DNA of 64,000 nucleotides from DASPOF01 sp035626155 (GTDB lineage: Bacteria; Desulfobacterota; Binatia; Binatales; Binataceae), in assembly GCA_035626155.1 (NCBI GenBank), contig DASPOF010000027.1:12902-76901 (forward strand), written 5' to 3'. Within the stretch, counting starts at the first letter, position 1. Every line of letters starts with the position of its first letter. The position numbers were made by a program, and so were the translations under genes. The notes below the pieces were generated by a model. It did not search any database. It worked only from the letters and a program-made list of their open reading frames with translations, and had not been told where the DNA came from. This document shows, one piece after another, positions 45,404-54,303 of the stretch.

Positions 45404-45627
45404 TGACGCATTAGAATATCATCACGAATGGGACGAGACTAACCCCGCAAATGGCGCAAATCGCTACATTTTCCAGACTCTGAAGTTCGCAGGCCCATCT
45501 CTCTCGCGGATCGCGCCCGCCACGATTCCTTCCGCGCCGCCGCCGTTGGGCGTATGCTGCGGTCGCGGTCGCGTCGGTCTCTTGTTAGGGCCTAAGTTGT
45601 GGCTCAAGGGAGGCGAAGGAGAAACCG

Positions 45628-46842
45628 ATGACGGCAAAATCTCCTGCCTGGTGGATGGTTCCCCTCCTGGGGGCGATTTTCGTTGCCTGCCGCGCATCGC
45701 CGGCGCCCCGCGCCGAGCTTCAGCCCAGTCAGCCCTGCGAGAAGCTTACCGAGGCGCTCCGGATTCAAGAGCGTCTGGCGCACGAGTGTAGTCGCGGGCC
45801 CGCGCGGTCCGCCGGACCAGCGGCGCCCACGCGCCCGTGCGGTCCGAAGGACTACTGCTGTTCGGTGGAATATCGGATGCGCAGCTACGAAGCGGACAAG
45901 GCGGTGGATGAGATCGAAGAGCAGATGGGGTCTCAAGGCGCGTCTTGCTATTGCTCGAGAGACCCGGCGCAATGCCACGTGCCACAGCCGCGCGAGCTTG
46001 AACTTTGCGAAAATGTCGCGCGAACGAATCAGGCGCACGAGAATGCGGAAGCTGCCCTTGAAGAATCAGACAGCGACAACATGTATGACGTTATTCATAC
46101 CCCGCCACGGAATGCAGAAGAGGCCGCTTCGCTGAAGCGCTTGAGGGAAGCGAATCAGGCGATCGAGCTAACGGAAAAGGCGGCCGACGAGGCCGAGGCG
46201 GAGGCCTCCGCGCAAGGAATCAATTGCGAGAACATCGTCGAAGGCTGGCGCGCATCGCCGACGCCCTGCGGCGAGCCGGGTCCGAATCCGCTTTGCGAGA
46301 AACTCGCAAAGGCCATGGAGGAAAGTGACGCGCAGAGGCATCAGGAACCTGTGTGCGCCGCGCCGGTTAATACGCAAGGGGCCGCAGTCATCCAATGGCT
46401 ACCGTCTTGCCCCGAGTGGACCGATTGGAAGAAGCGCGGCGACGAAGCGCAGCGAGCAATCGATCAGGTCAAGGCGCAGATGAGGTCGGACGGGACCACC
46501 TGTTTTTGCGCTCAACACGGGACGTTGTGGCGCTGCCGGCCGGGCTGCTCTCGCGAAGCTGAACTTTGCAAGCAACTCGACGCGGCCAACCAAGCGTACT
46601 CGCAGGCGATGGCCGGCGCGCACGAGTTCGCGCCCTGCTATTCGCCTTGCGAGCCGATCGGGACCGGCCTTCCGGGGATGCCCAAGGCACCCGTTGGGAT
46701 CGCCGACATTCCCGGCGTCGCGCCCTCGGTGATGGAAGAAAAGCGAAGCCGCATCAGGGAAGCGCGTGGTGTGCTCGATGAGGCCCGGGCCAAGGTGGAT
46801 GCGGAAAAGTTCGATTGCCAGGGATTCCAGCCGGAACAGTGA
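45628..46842 (+). CDS. Secreted protein with about four Cys-bounded helical modules
   Basis: 404 residues. A lipoprotein-like signal ends at FVACRASP. The mature part repeats one pattern about four times: a start such as CEKLTEAL, CENVARTN, CEKLAKAM or CKQLDAAN, a variable stretch that often contains CXXC pairs, and a helix such as ADKAVDEIEEQMGSQGASC, ending in Gly-x-x-Cys. The protein at 18533 carries one copy. No known family fits. Many cysteines suggest disulfides or metal binding outside the cytoplasm. It lies inside the redox island, directly upstream of a solo repeat, but reads alone. Confidence 0.75.
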   Translation: MTAKSPAWWMVPLLGAIFVACRASPAPRAELQPSQPCEKLTEALRIQERLAHECSRGPARSAGPAAPTRPCGPKDYCCSVEYRMRSYEADKAVDEIEEQMGSQGASCYCSRDPAQCHVPQPRELELCENVARTNQAHENAEAALEESDSDNMYDVIHTPPRNAEEAASLKRLREANQAIELTEKAADEAEAEASAQGINCENIVEGWRASPTPCGEPGPNPLCEKLAKAMEESDAQRHQEPVCAAPVNTQGAAVIQWLPSCPEWTDWKKRGDEAQRAIDQVKAQMRSDGTTCFCAQHGTLWRCRPGCSREAELCKQLDAANQAYSQAMAGAHEFAPCYSPCEPIGTGLPGMPKAPVGIADIPGVAPSVMEEKRSRIREARGVLDEARAKVDAEKFDCQGFQPEQ

Positions 46843-46885
46843 CCCGCGCGCCGCGAAGTGCGCGATCAAGAGGCAAGCCCCGCCG

Positions 46886-46960
46886 GTAGTGGGCGGGTTT
46901 CATTTGCCGTCGGTATTCTGAGCCCTCTCCCTATCGCTGGGAGAGGGTGTGGGAGAGGGA
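46886..46960 (+). repeat. Solo copy of the CCCTCTCCC repeat element
   Basis: Opens with GTAGTGGGCGGGTTTC and contains CTGAGCCCTCTCCC, a short loop and GGGAGAGGG, then TGTGGGAGAGGGA. It matches the left end of the DUF559 cassette at 7910-7988, but no DUF559 gene or second copy is beside it. It lies just upstream of the HEPN-like gene. Confidence 0.8.
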
Positions 46961-47098
46961 CCGCTTCGCGGCGCGGATGTCTGGTGCGCCGCGAAGCTGT
47001 GACCGGAGAACTGCGCGGGCAATACTCTTATCGCGCGCTCGCGCTTGCGCCGGCGCGCGCGATCGGAAGGGAAGATTCACATCGCGCGGGTTATTGCG

Positions 47099-47647
47099 GT
47101 GAAACCATCAACTGCTGACCTCATCAAGGGCATCCGACACGACCTAATCGAGGCGCGCAATTGCTTTTCGGTTTACCGTGCCTACAAGCTCAAAGAGACG
47201 CGCGAAAAATACTCAGACGCGTTTCGGACATTCAAGCCATTCCTTTCGTGCGATCTCCGTGCCCACTTCGCCGCGATGATGGTGACGCTAGGTCGCATTT
47301 TCGACCGGGAACCAAAGTACATTGGAATCGCTGCCTTGCTAAAAGCCGCTCCGCACCTCAAGGACTTGGAACCGGAGAAGTATAAGCTCGCGATGGATCT
47401 CTGGGCGAGCGAGAAAATAATGCTGCTGCGGCATCAAGTTGTCGCTCACCGCTCGCCTCGCACGGAGAAGATTTTCCAGCTTGTCGATACATGCCTTGCT
47501 GACTTCAGCAAGCTCATTCAGTTGCTAGAGCAGCTGGTCGAAGCGTGGTCCCGAGCAGCCAAGTGCGATATGCGTAATTTGGGGCCAAAAATGGATCGAG
47601 AGGTGGATGACCTCCTGAAAGCTTTGAACCGGGTCTCCAAGGATTAG
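47099..47647 (+). CDS. HEPN-like protein, AbiU2 type
   Basis: About 182 residues, all helical. The segment LLRHQVVAHRSP (bases 47423-47458) has the R-x5-H motif of HEPN ribonucleases, and the stretch around FAAMMVTLGRIFDREPKY resembles AbiU2-type phage abortive infection proteins. If active, it would cut RNA in the cytoplasm. It is not paired with an antitoxin, so it may be a stand-alone defence or orphan gene. The start is uncertain: a GTG at 47099 and a TTG at 47045 are both weak. It follows a solo repeat, which fits acquisition by transfer. Confidence 0.6.
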   Translation: MKPSTADLIKGIRHDLIEARNCFSVYRAYKLKETREKYSDAFRTFKPFLSCDLRAHFAAMMVTLGRIFDREPKYIGIAALLKAAPHLKDLEPEKYKLAMDLWASEKIMLLRHQVVAHRSPRTEKIFQLVDTCLADFSKLIQLLEQLVEAWSRAAKCDMRNLGPKMDREVDDLLKALNRVSKD

Positions 47648-47665
47648 CCTCGCGCGTTTCTTCCT

Positions 47666-47705
47666 CTTTCCCTTCCCCCGCATTCGGTTGCGGGGGCAGG
47701 GAAAG
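47666..47705. terminator. Palindromic repeat acting as bidirectional terminator
   Basis: CTTTCCCTTCCCCCGCA and TGCGGGGGCAGGGAAAG pair with one mismatch around TTCGGT. It lies between convergent genes. The same core, CCTTCCCCCGC...GCGGGGGAAGG, recurs three times at 62101-62294, so this is a dispersed element, not a unique terminator. Confidence 0.7.
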
Positions 47706-47731
47706 AAGGAGCGGCGCGCGCGGCGGGGCGA

Positions 47732-48100
47732 TTACTTCTGGCAGAAACTCCGGACGTAGCCGACCAGGCCCTTGATTTCGGTGTCATCCAGCCCGTCGGC
47801 GTAGCCGGCCATCTTCGGGCTAAGGTCGGCCGCCGGGCCGCCTTCCTTGATCACCTTGAACACGACATCATCGGTGACCCTCGCCATGCGCGCGCAATCG
47901 GTCAGGTCGCCGGGCTTGGTGGCGAGCGTTGAGGCGGCCGGGCCGTCGCCCCGTCCGGATGCTCCGTGGCACTTGACGCACAGGGTTCTGTAGTTGTCCT
48001 TTGCGGCGGCGAGGTCCTCGGCGCGCGCCTGGAATGCGCCGAGCGCAAATACAAACGCCACGAACGTGAGAATACTTAGTCGAACAATCAGCGATTTCAT
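47732..48100 (-). CDS. Small monoheme cytochrome c
   Basis: 122 residues with a signal peptide ending at QARAED. One CXXCH (CVKCHGASGRGDGPA) lies near residue 42, and the possible Met ligand is in PKMAGY. It closes the pentaheme-MopB-ferredoxin-NrfD operon, where it could be the electron exit, as ActE is in alternative complex III. A close paralogue lies at 53585-53968 on the other side of the operon. Confidence 0.9.
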   Translation of the reverse strand: MKSLIVRLSILTFVAFVFALGAFQARAEDLAAAKDNYRTLCVKCHGASGRGDGPAASTLATKPGDLTDCARMARVTDDVVFKVIKEGGPAADLSPKMAGYADGLDDTEIKGLVGYVRSFCQK

Positions 48101-48184
48101 TTCAGCGGTCCTGATTATTTCCCGGCCTTCAACCCCGCTCGATCGAGCGGCTCTTTAAGCTGATGTCCATGATGCATCGAGGGC

Positions 48185-49546
48185 TCAGCCGGGAGTTTCC
48201 TCGGGCAAATAACTCTTGATTCGATCGACGACCTCCGCAACCGCCTGCTCCCTACCCTCGCGCATCTCCCAAATCGAAATGATCGGGAAGAGCTTCACGA
48301 AGATCGTGTAAAGCAGGATGAAACCCGCGAGGAAGGCGGCAAACAGCGACATCTCGACCCACGACGGGAAATAGAGGCCGCGCGCCCACGGCAGACGCGG
48401 GTTAATCAGCGTCGGCACCACGATCGTGAACCGTTCGAGCCACATCCCGATGCACACCGAGATGGATGCCACCACGATGCCGGGGATCGTCCGGGTCTTG
48501 CGGTTGCAAAGGATGGCGAAGGGGATCACGAAGTCGGTCGCAACCATCGTCCAGAAGAACGCGGCATAGCGGCCCGTGATCTTCTCCCAAAACACCGCCA
48601 TCTCCACCGGATCGTGGCCATAGTAAGTCGTGATGTATTCCGCAAACGTGAAATACAGCCAGAGCAGGGTCATCACGAGGAGCAACTCGCCAAGATAGTC
48701 GAAGTGGATTTCCTTCAGGTAATCCTCGAGATGGTACACCTTGCGCAGCAGCGCCATCGTCAGCAGTAGCGCCGCGATACCCGAATAGATCGCGCCCGCG
48801 ACGAAGTATGGCCCGAAGATGCTCGAGTGCCACATCGGCTGAATCGTCATCGCGAAGACCCACGAGACGACCGTGTGCACCGAGACTGCGATCGGGATCA
48901 CCACGACCGCCAGAATGGCGATCGCGACTTGCAGGGTGCGATGCTGCCGCTCGGAGCCGGTCCATCCCAGCGCCAGCGCCGTGTAGATCGGCCGGCGCCA
49001 TCCGCCCGTCCGGTCGCGCAGCAGCGCGATGTCTGGGATCATCGCGACATACAGATAGGTGGTGCTCGTGAAGAGGTAGGTCGTGATGCTGATCACGTCC
49101 CACATCAGCGGCGAGGTGAAATGGCTGTAGCGAAAGACGTAAAGCACGCGGTCGGGGCGCCCGAGGTCGAGCAGGATGTTGCCCGCGCCGAAAAACAGCA
49201 CCATCACCGTGATCGTTTCGGCCAGCCGCGTGATCGGCCTGCGCCATTCCGCCTGGCACAGCCTCAGGATCGCGGAGATCAGCGTCCCGGCATGGCTGAT
49301 GCCGACGAAGAATACGAAGTTGGTGATGTAGAATCCCCAGTACACCGGCCGGTTGAGGCCGGTCACCCCAAGTCCCTGTTCGAACTGGGTGACATACGCA
49401 TAGACGCCCCACAGCACCGTGCAGATCAGGAGAAACAGCACGGCGTAGTAGAGCTTGCCGGTCTTCAGGACCGGATCGAATAGCAGCGAATCCTGCTCGC
49501 GCGGTTCAGCCTGCAATCCACTCACCTTCCTTGAGATAGATGACAT
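48185..49546 (-). CDS. NrfD/ActC-type membrane subunit
   Basis: About 453 residues with about ten membrane helices; GLGVTGLNRPVYWGFYITNF and LLDLGRPDRVLYVFRYSHFT are typical. It resembles ActC of alternative complex III and QrcD of the Qrc complex, which handle menaquinone. The start overlaps the ferredoxin stop; an ATG at 49546 is used and a GTG at 49525 is the alternative. It is preceded by the ferredoxin and followed by the monoheme cytochrome. Confidence 0.9.
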   Translation of the reverse strand: MSSISRKVSGLQAEPREQDSLLFDPVLKTGKLYYAVLFLLICTVLWGVYAYVTQFEQGLGVTGLNRPVYWGFYITNFVFFVGISHAGTLISAILRLCQAEWRRPITRLAETITVMVLFFGAGNILLDLGRPDRVLYVFRYSHFTSPLMWDVISITTYLFTSTTYLYVAMIPDIALLRDRTGGWRRPIYTALALGWTGSERQHRTLQVAIAILAVVVIPIAVSVHTVVSWVFAMTIQPMWHSSIFGPYFVAGAIYSGIAALLLTMALLRKVYHLEDYLKEIHFDYLGELLLVMTLLWLYFTFAEYITTYYGHDPVEMAVFWEKITGRYAAFFWTMVATDFVIPFAILCNRKTRTIPGIVVASISVCIGMWLERFTIVVPTLINPRLPWARGLYFPSWVEMSLFAAFLAGFILLYTIFVKLFPIISIWEMREGREQAVAEVVDRIKSYLPEETPG

Positions 49547-50207
49547 TGGGTTCGGTGCCAAGTTCCTCCATGACCCGGAATGCCCTGGCGCTTCTCGTGA
49601 TTTTGGCGATCTCGGTGGTCTGATCCTCGAGGTCGCCGAAATACATGGCCTTTGCCGGGCAGCTCTCCACGCATGCGGGGACGTATTCGCCCTCGCTGCG
49701 GACTTGCCGTTTCTCGATCGCAGCCTGATCGCGGGCCTTTTGCAAGCGCTGGACGCAGAAGGTGCATTTCTCGATCACGCCCTTGGGCCTGATCGCGACG
49801 TCCGGGTTGCGCGGCGGCTTCAACTCGTCGGGCCACTGCGGCGGGAACCAGTTGAAATACTTGACCTGGTAAGGACACGCGCTCGCGCAGTAGCGGCATC
49901 CGATGCACCGGGGATAAATCTGCCCGACGATTCCCTGCTGCGTGCTCTTGTAGGTCGCGCCCACCGGGCAGACCCGCACGCAGGGAGGCTTGTCGCACTG
50001 CTGGCAGAGCATCGGCAGGAACCGCACCCGGGTGTTCGGATAGTCGCCCTCGACAACCGTCAGCACGTTCATCCAGGAAATCAGCCGCCCGCGATCCGCC
50101 TGGTCCTGCGTCGAGGGGGCGATGTTGTTTTCCTGCTTGCACGCGATCATGCAGGCCCGGCATCCCGTGCACTTATCGAGGTCGATTACCATGCCCCATC
50201 GCGGCAT
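49506..50207 (-). CDS. 4Fe-4S ferredoxin subunit (QrcC / ActB C-terminal type)
   Basis: 233 residues. Cysteine clusters are CTGCRACMIACK, CQQCDKPPCVRVCPVGA, CIGCRYCASACPYQV and CTFC with CVESCPAKA. There is no Tat signal, so it is likely carried out by its partner subunit. In alternative complex III this part is fused to the MopB-like part as ActB; here it is a separate gene, as in QrcC. It lies between the MopB-like gene and the NrfD gene. Confidence 0.93.
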   Translation of the reverse strand: MPRWGMVIDLDKCTGCRACMIACKQENNIAPSTQDQADRGRLISWMNVLTVVEGDYPNTRVRFLPMLCQQCDKPPCVRVCPVGATYKSTQQGIVGQIYPRCIGCRYCASACPYQVKYFNWFPPQWPDELKPPRNPDVAIRPKGVIEKCTFCVQRLQKARDQAAIEKRQVRSEGEYVPACVESCPAKAMYFGDLEDQTTEIAKITRSARAFRVMEELGTEPNVIYLKEGEWIAG

Positions 50208-50227
50208 CTGTGCTTCTCCAGTTCCCC

Positions 50228-52603
50228 CTACGCCTTGGACACCCGCACACGCGGGGCCGCGCCGTTAGCCAGCAATTCGAGCGGATTGACGCCTCTGCCC
50301 TTGGCCCATCTGCCCAAAGCCGTATGGCCCTGGCCCAAAGGCAGATTGACCACATTGGGCATCGCGCCCGCGTACAGGAGTGCGCGAGTCTTCAGTTTTG
50401 CCGCCGCGGATTGCACGATCACCCAGTCGCCATTTTCGATTCCGAGCGAAGCCGCGGTCTTCGGATTTATCTCGACGAATGAATCCCAGGGCCACACCTG
50501 CGGACCGCCGACTATCTCCTGCAGATACGGCAGATTGGCCGATGCGCGGCCCATCAGCGCAATCGGCTGAAAAAGGCAAAGCTCGAACGGGTAGCCGGAC
50601 AGATCGCCTCCGCTGAAAATTGGCGAGGACGCCTCGGTCGCGAGCAGACGCGGAAGCTCGAACTTGCCCGACGGAGCTTTCAGCCCCGCGCGATAATCGC
50701 CGTACACGTAGCGCGGATCGACCCATCCGCCATGCGCGAGCAGGCGCTTGACGAAATCATCGCGCGAGCCATATTTCCGCGCCGGCCAGTCCCAGGCCCT
50801 TATCTCGGGCCGCAGATATTCGGTCTGGAAACGTTCCGTGAAGATTTCGCCGTGCGGCGACTCGTAAAGCCCCGTCAGCAACTCGTTGAGCGCCTGCGAA
50901 GGTTCGGTCCATGGGAATGCGCCAGCGACGTCGCCATCGAAGGCGTGCGCGAGATCCAAAACCACTTGCGCGCAAGGACGTGATTCATAGCGCGGAGCCA
51001 GAACCGGACTCCCGACCGCCACCGAGCTTACCGCAAAGCCGGGACTCGACGTGCGAATCTCCCAGCGTTCGAGCGAGCTGCACTCGGGAAGGACGAGATC
51101 GGCGTACGCCGCAGTCTCATCGAGCTGCGATGCGAAGCTCACGACGAAGGGGACCTTCGTGATCGTCTCGCGCGGGAAATCGAGCGATGAGAAGAGCGGA
51201 TTGGCTCCGAGCAGGAACAGCGCATTGATCTTGTACGGCTGCGACTCCCACACCGCGCGCGCCAGCGATTTGACGCTGTCGAGCGCCGGCTTCGCGACCG
51301 CCTCCGGCTTGACGCCCGCCGAACTCTTGACCGCCGGCCACCACGAAAGCGGAGGCACCGGGCAGGTCAGAACGCCGCCGGGCTTCTCGATGTTGCCGGC
51401 AAGCGCGTTCAATGCCTGGACTGCAACCGAATAGAATGCCGCCGTGCCGCCGGTGAACCTGCGGCCTCCCGCCACGGCCAGCGAGGGACCGGAAATCGCG
51501 AACTCGTGCGCAAGGCGCGTGATGGTCTCGACCTGCACGCCGGTGATTTCCGCGACCTTGGGCGCGTCGTACTCCTGGCTCAGCAGCGCGCGGAAACCGT
51601 TGGGCTGCCCGCTTTCGTTGCCCGGCCACGAGTCGAATCCGGCCACGTGCGCCGCCACAAAGGCGGCATCGTAGAGGTTGTACTTGACCAGTGCGTTGGC
51701 GATCCCGAGCGCCAGGACGCCCTCCGTGCCCGGATTGACCGGCACCCACTCATCCGCCTTGGCGGCGGTCGCGGACATCCGGCTCTCGATCTGCACGAGC
51801 TTTCCGCGCCGGCCCTCCCAGCCGCCGCGAAATTCCCCGATCGCTCTCATCTGGCGCACCGGCGACATCGCCTCGAACATTGGTGCTCCGAAACTCAGGA
51901 TGTATCGCGCGTTTTCGAAATCGTACGCGACTCGCCCGTTGATGCCCTGCGTGATGTCCTGCCCATCCGACGGCGCCGCATCCGCCTCGAAGATGAAGTT
52001 GGGCGAGCCGTACACGTCGAGGAATCGCGCCATCAGACGCCCGGCGAGCTCGGATGTCCCGCTGCTCAGAGCCGCGACTGTGTGCGCTGCGCCGCCGGTG
52101 CGCAGATCGGCGAGCTTCGCCTTGATCGTCGCGATCGCCTCGTCCCAGGAAATCTCCTGCCAATTGCCGGCGCCGCGCTCGCCCACGCACTTCAGCGGCG
52201 ACCTTACCCGGTCCGGGCCGTACACCAACTGAAGCGCCGCCTGCCCGACCGGGCACAAAGCGCCCTGGTTGACCGGGTCCAGCGGGTTCCCCTCGACTTT
52301 GATCGCCCACTCGCCGCGCTTGAGCCCGTCCGAGCCGAGCTTGCGCACAATCGTTCCGCATCGCGCCGGGCATAGCCCGCATAGCGATACGATGCGCGAT
52401 TCGGGGCCGTGCTCCGGGAAGTCCTCCTGCGGAACGACGTTGAGCGCTTGCGCTGCCGCGCCCAGACCGACCGCGGAACCGGCGCCCAGCGCGGCCGTGC
52501 CCAGCCCGACCATCTTGAGGAAGTCGCGCCGGGCGACAGCGTGCTCGTTGCCGCTCGATGCGCCCGTGGCGCCCCGTTGGTTATTTTTACCGCCGCTTGT
52601 CAT
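50228..52603 (-). CDS. MopB-superfamily protein (QrcB / ActB N-terminal type)
   Basis: 791 residues from the ATG at 52603 (ATGA overlap with the pentaheme gene). A Tat signal ARRDFLKMVGLG leads to a MopB fold with an iron-sulfur motif CGLCPARC and ALCPVGQAALQ. No clear Cys or Sec ligand for molybdenum is seen in the region after GSPNFIFEADAAP, so it may bind no Mo, as is known for QrcB and ActB. It would form the core of a quinone:cytochrome oxidoreductase with the four other subunits. If a Mo ligand is in fact present, a reductase of sulfur, arsenic or selenium compounds would be possible. Confidence 0.88.
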   Translation of the reverse strand: MTSGGKNNQRGATGASSGNEHAVARRDFLKMVGLGTAALGAGSAVGLGAAAQALNVVPQEDFPEHGPESRIVSLCGLCPARCGTIVRKLGSDGLKRGEWAIKVEGNPLDPVNQGALCPVGQAALQLVYGPDRVRSPLKCVGERGAGNWQEISWDEAIATIKAKLADLRTGGAAHTVAALSSGTSELAGRLMARFLDVYGSPNFIFEADAAPSDGQDITQGINGRVAYDFENARYILSFGAPMFEAMSPVRQMRAIGEFRGGWEGRRGKLVQIESRMSATAAKADEWVPVNPGTEGVLALGIANALVKYNLYDAAFVAAHVAGFDSWPGNESGQPNGFRALLSQEYDAPKVAEITGVQVETITRLAHEFAISGPSLAVAGGRRFTGGTAAFYSVAVQALNALAGNIEKPGGVLTCPVPPLSWWPAVKSSAGVKPEAVAKPALDSVKSLARAVWESQPYKINALFLLGANPLFSSLDFPRETITKVPFVVSFASQLDETAAYADLVLPECSSLERWEIRTSSPGFAVSSVAVGSPVLAPRYESRPCAQVVLDLAHAFDGDVAGAFPWTEPSQALNELLTGLYESPHGEIFTERFQTEYLRPEIRAWDWPARKYGSRDDFVKRLLAHGGWVDPRYVYGDYRAGLKAPSGKFELPRLLATEASSPIFSGGDLSGYPFELCLFQPIALMGRASANLPYLQEIVGGPQVWPWDSFVEINPKTAASLGIENGDWVIVQSAAAKLKTRALLYAGAMPNVVNLPLGQGHTALGRWAKGRGVNPLELLANGAAPRVRVSKA

Positions 52604-53178
52604 TTGTGACACGAGATGCAGTCCGTCGATGCCTGGCGCTGCTGATGGCAGTTCATGCACCAGTCCATCGACTGATTTATCGCCGGACGGACCGGAGGCG
52701 AAGTCAAGCTGGTCATATCGCCGTGGCAGGTTGCGCACTCGACTTTCCCGATCACGACGTGCCGGCGATGCGAGAAGAAGACGTAGTCGGGCTGTCCATA
52801 GACCCTGTTCCACGGAATCCACCCGGCTGCCGCAAAGTCTTTGAGCTTCGCAAGCTCCGGCTTGGCAGCGAGCTTCGCCGCCGTCATCCGCTTGATGATC
52901 CTGTGGCAGCTCATGCAGGTATCCGGCTGCGGGATCCCGGCGAAGGTCTCTTTCTCCACCGTCTCATGGCAACTCGTGCAGGCGATGCCGTTCTTGCCGG
53001 AAACGTGACGGTGATGGTCGAAAGCGATCGGCTGTTCAACGGCAGGCGTATACCGCAGGCACGCCGATGCTAACAGGGCGAGCCCGCCGCCAAGCAAAGC
53101 AAGCCCGACAGCCGCCGATCGCCAGCGCACCAATCGGCCTGCAAGGCGCCCGATTGGATCTGATTTGGACATCCTCAC
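52600..53178 (-). CDS. Pentaheme cytochrome c (ActA/QrcA-like)
   Basis: 192 residues. A membrane helix with a possible lipobox (LLASAC) ends near residue 40. Five CXXCH sites: CTSCH, CMSCH, CATCH, CMNCH and CISCH. ActA of alternative complex III has five hemes, QrcA six. It is the first gene of the operon, and its stop overlaps the start of the MopB-like gene. It is the likely exit or entry point for electrons in the periplasm. Confidence 0.92.
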   Translation of the reverse strand: MRMSKSDPIGRLAGRLVRWRSAAVGLALLGGGLALLASACLRYTPAVEQPIAFDHHRHVSGKNGIACTSCHETVEKETFAGIPQPDTCMSCHRIIKRMTAAKLAAKPELAKLKDFAAAGWIPWNRVYGQPDYVFFSHRRHVVIGKVECATCHGDMTSLTSPPVRPAINQSMDWCMNCHQQRQASTDCISCHK

Positions 53179-53584
53179 GCAGCTCCTGCGCTAACGTTCC
53201 ACCCGGGGCATTTGGGGGAAAACCGCGGCGGCGCTCCCTGCCGATATCGCGGCCACCGTGTCCGTCTGCATCATGACTCTTTTCGCGTCTCCTGCCCCGC
53301 CTAATGCAACTGGTGTACCCGGATAAGTGATCCTTAAAATCCCGAAATATCTGGGCCTTTCTCCCTGGCCCCGCGAACCAACTGTTGCCTTTGACTCCAG
53401 CACAGTTGGCGACGGTGGCGCGTTCGGACTCACAAGCGACAGCGTGTACGGCAGTCTAGCGGCTCACTCAAATCGGGGCTCGACCCGCTACTTTTTCGCG
53501 GGAGCCCAAGTCCGCTAGTTCGCGTGGGAGGGCCCGCCGCCCTCGATCTCAACCCGGGTCAGTATGCCCTCCGGCTTTTGGCGA
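53179..53584. other. Intergenic region with promoter, no gene seen
   Basis: About 400 bases between the pentaheme gene and the monoheme cytochrome gene, both on the minus strand. No open frame here is convincing. A candidate sigma-54 promoter (53305-53320) is the only clear signal. Confidence 0.5.
53305..53320 (-). promoter_or_regulatory. Candidate sigma-54 promoter of the Qrc/ACIII-like operon
   Basis: On the minus strand GGGTACACCAGTTGCA has the GG and GC 12 bases apart, and TTGCA plus four of six bases of TGGCAC match. The predicted transcript would start near 53293, with a leader of about 115 bases before the pentaheme gene. No activator site like the one at 26936-26982 is seen upstream. 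Confidence 0.4.
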
Positions 53585-53968
53585 TCACTTCTTGCAGAAG
53601 CTCCGCAGGTAGCCGACCAAGCCCTTGATGTCGGCGTCGCTCATCCCGTCGCCGAAGGGAGGCATCGCCGCGTTCAAGTTCGCCGCCGGTCCGCCTTCCT
53701 TGATAACCTTGAAGATGGTGTCATCGGTGACCTTCGACATCTTCGCGCAATCGGTAAAGTCACCCACCTTCGCTGAGAGCTTCGAGGCGCTGGGGCCATC
53801 GCCCTTGCCGGTCTGGCCGTGGCAGTCTGCGCATGAATCCGTGTAAGTGGCCTTCGCATCGGCCGATGCGGGCGCCGCTCTGAGAACCAGCGCGAGCGTT
53901 GCCGCTGCGGGCAGTGCGACAAGCATCCAACCCATCGATCTCACTTTCGTCCCCGAATAATTCGGCAT
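53585..53968 (-). CDS. Small monoheme cytochrome c (second copy)
   Basis: 127 residues from the ATG at 53968 (GGAGG upstream). Signal peptide, one CXXCH (CADCHGQTGKGDGPSA) and a Met ligand in NAAMPPFG. It is a paralogue of the cytochrome at 47732-48100, with the same IKGLVGY(L/V)RSFC ending. The two copies lie on either side of the quinone oxidoreductase operon. Confidence 0.9.
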   Translation of the reverse strand: MPNYSGTKVRSMGWMLVALPAAATLALVLRAAPASADAKATYTDSCADCHGQTGKGDGPSASKLSAKVGDFTDCAKMSKVTDDTIFKVIKEGGPAANLNAAMPPFGDGMSDADIKGLVGYLRSFCKK

Positions 53969-54303
53969 GACACCTCCGTCCTTTCTCGCCGTGTGATTTA
54001 CGGACAGGGACGCCGCAGGATATTCGGTTCCTGCCGGCATCGCCCTGGCCGACTGTTTAATCGCGGTCCTATGTATCACCCCATGTGCGGTCCGGTCCAG
54101 CGGCGGAGCCCGCACTTCAGGGCAACAAACGACGGGATTCTAGGGTTGTAAGCCCGCGCCGTCAAGGAAAGGCGGCATCGGGCGAAGCGCCTGTTTGTTG
54201 GAGAGGCTTCGACTGATGCGAGCCGCACCGTGCATCGCGCGCTCGGACATTGCCGCGCTCCCGCGTTCCCCCTACGGCTCGCCGCGGATGCGAAACGCGC
54301 GTC
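53969..54303. other. Intergenic region, no gene seen
   Basis: About 335 bases between the monoheme cytochrome start and the stop of the large membrane protein gene. It presumably holds the promoter for the cytochrome. I see no further gene or strong structure. Confidence 0.4.

Noticed and set aside
50228..52603. Arsenate, thiosulfate or tetrathionate reductase
   Set aside because: The Mo ligand cannot be found and the gene order fits Qrc or alternative complex III better; not excluded.
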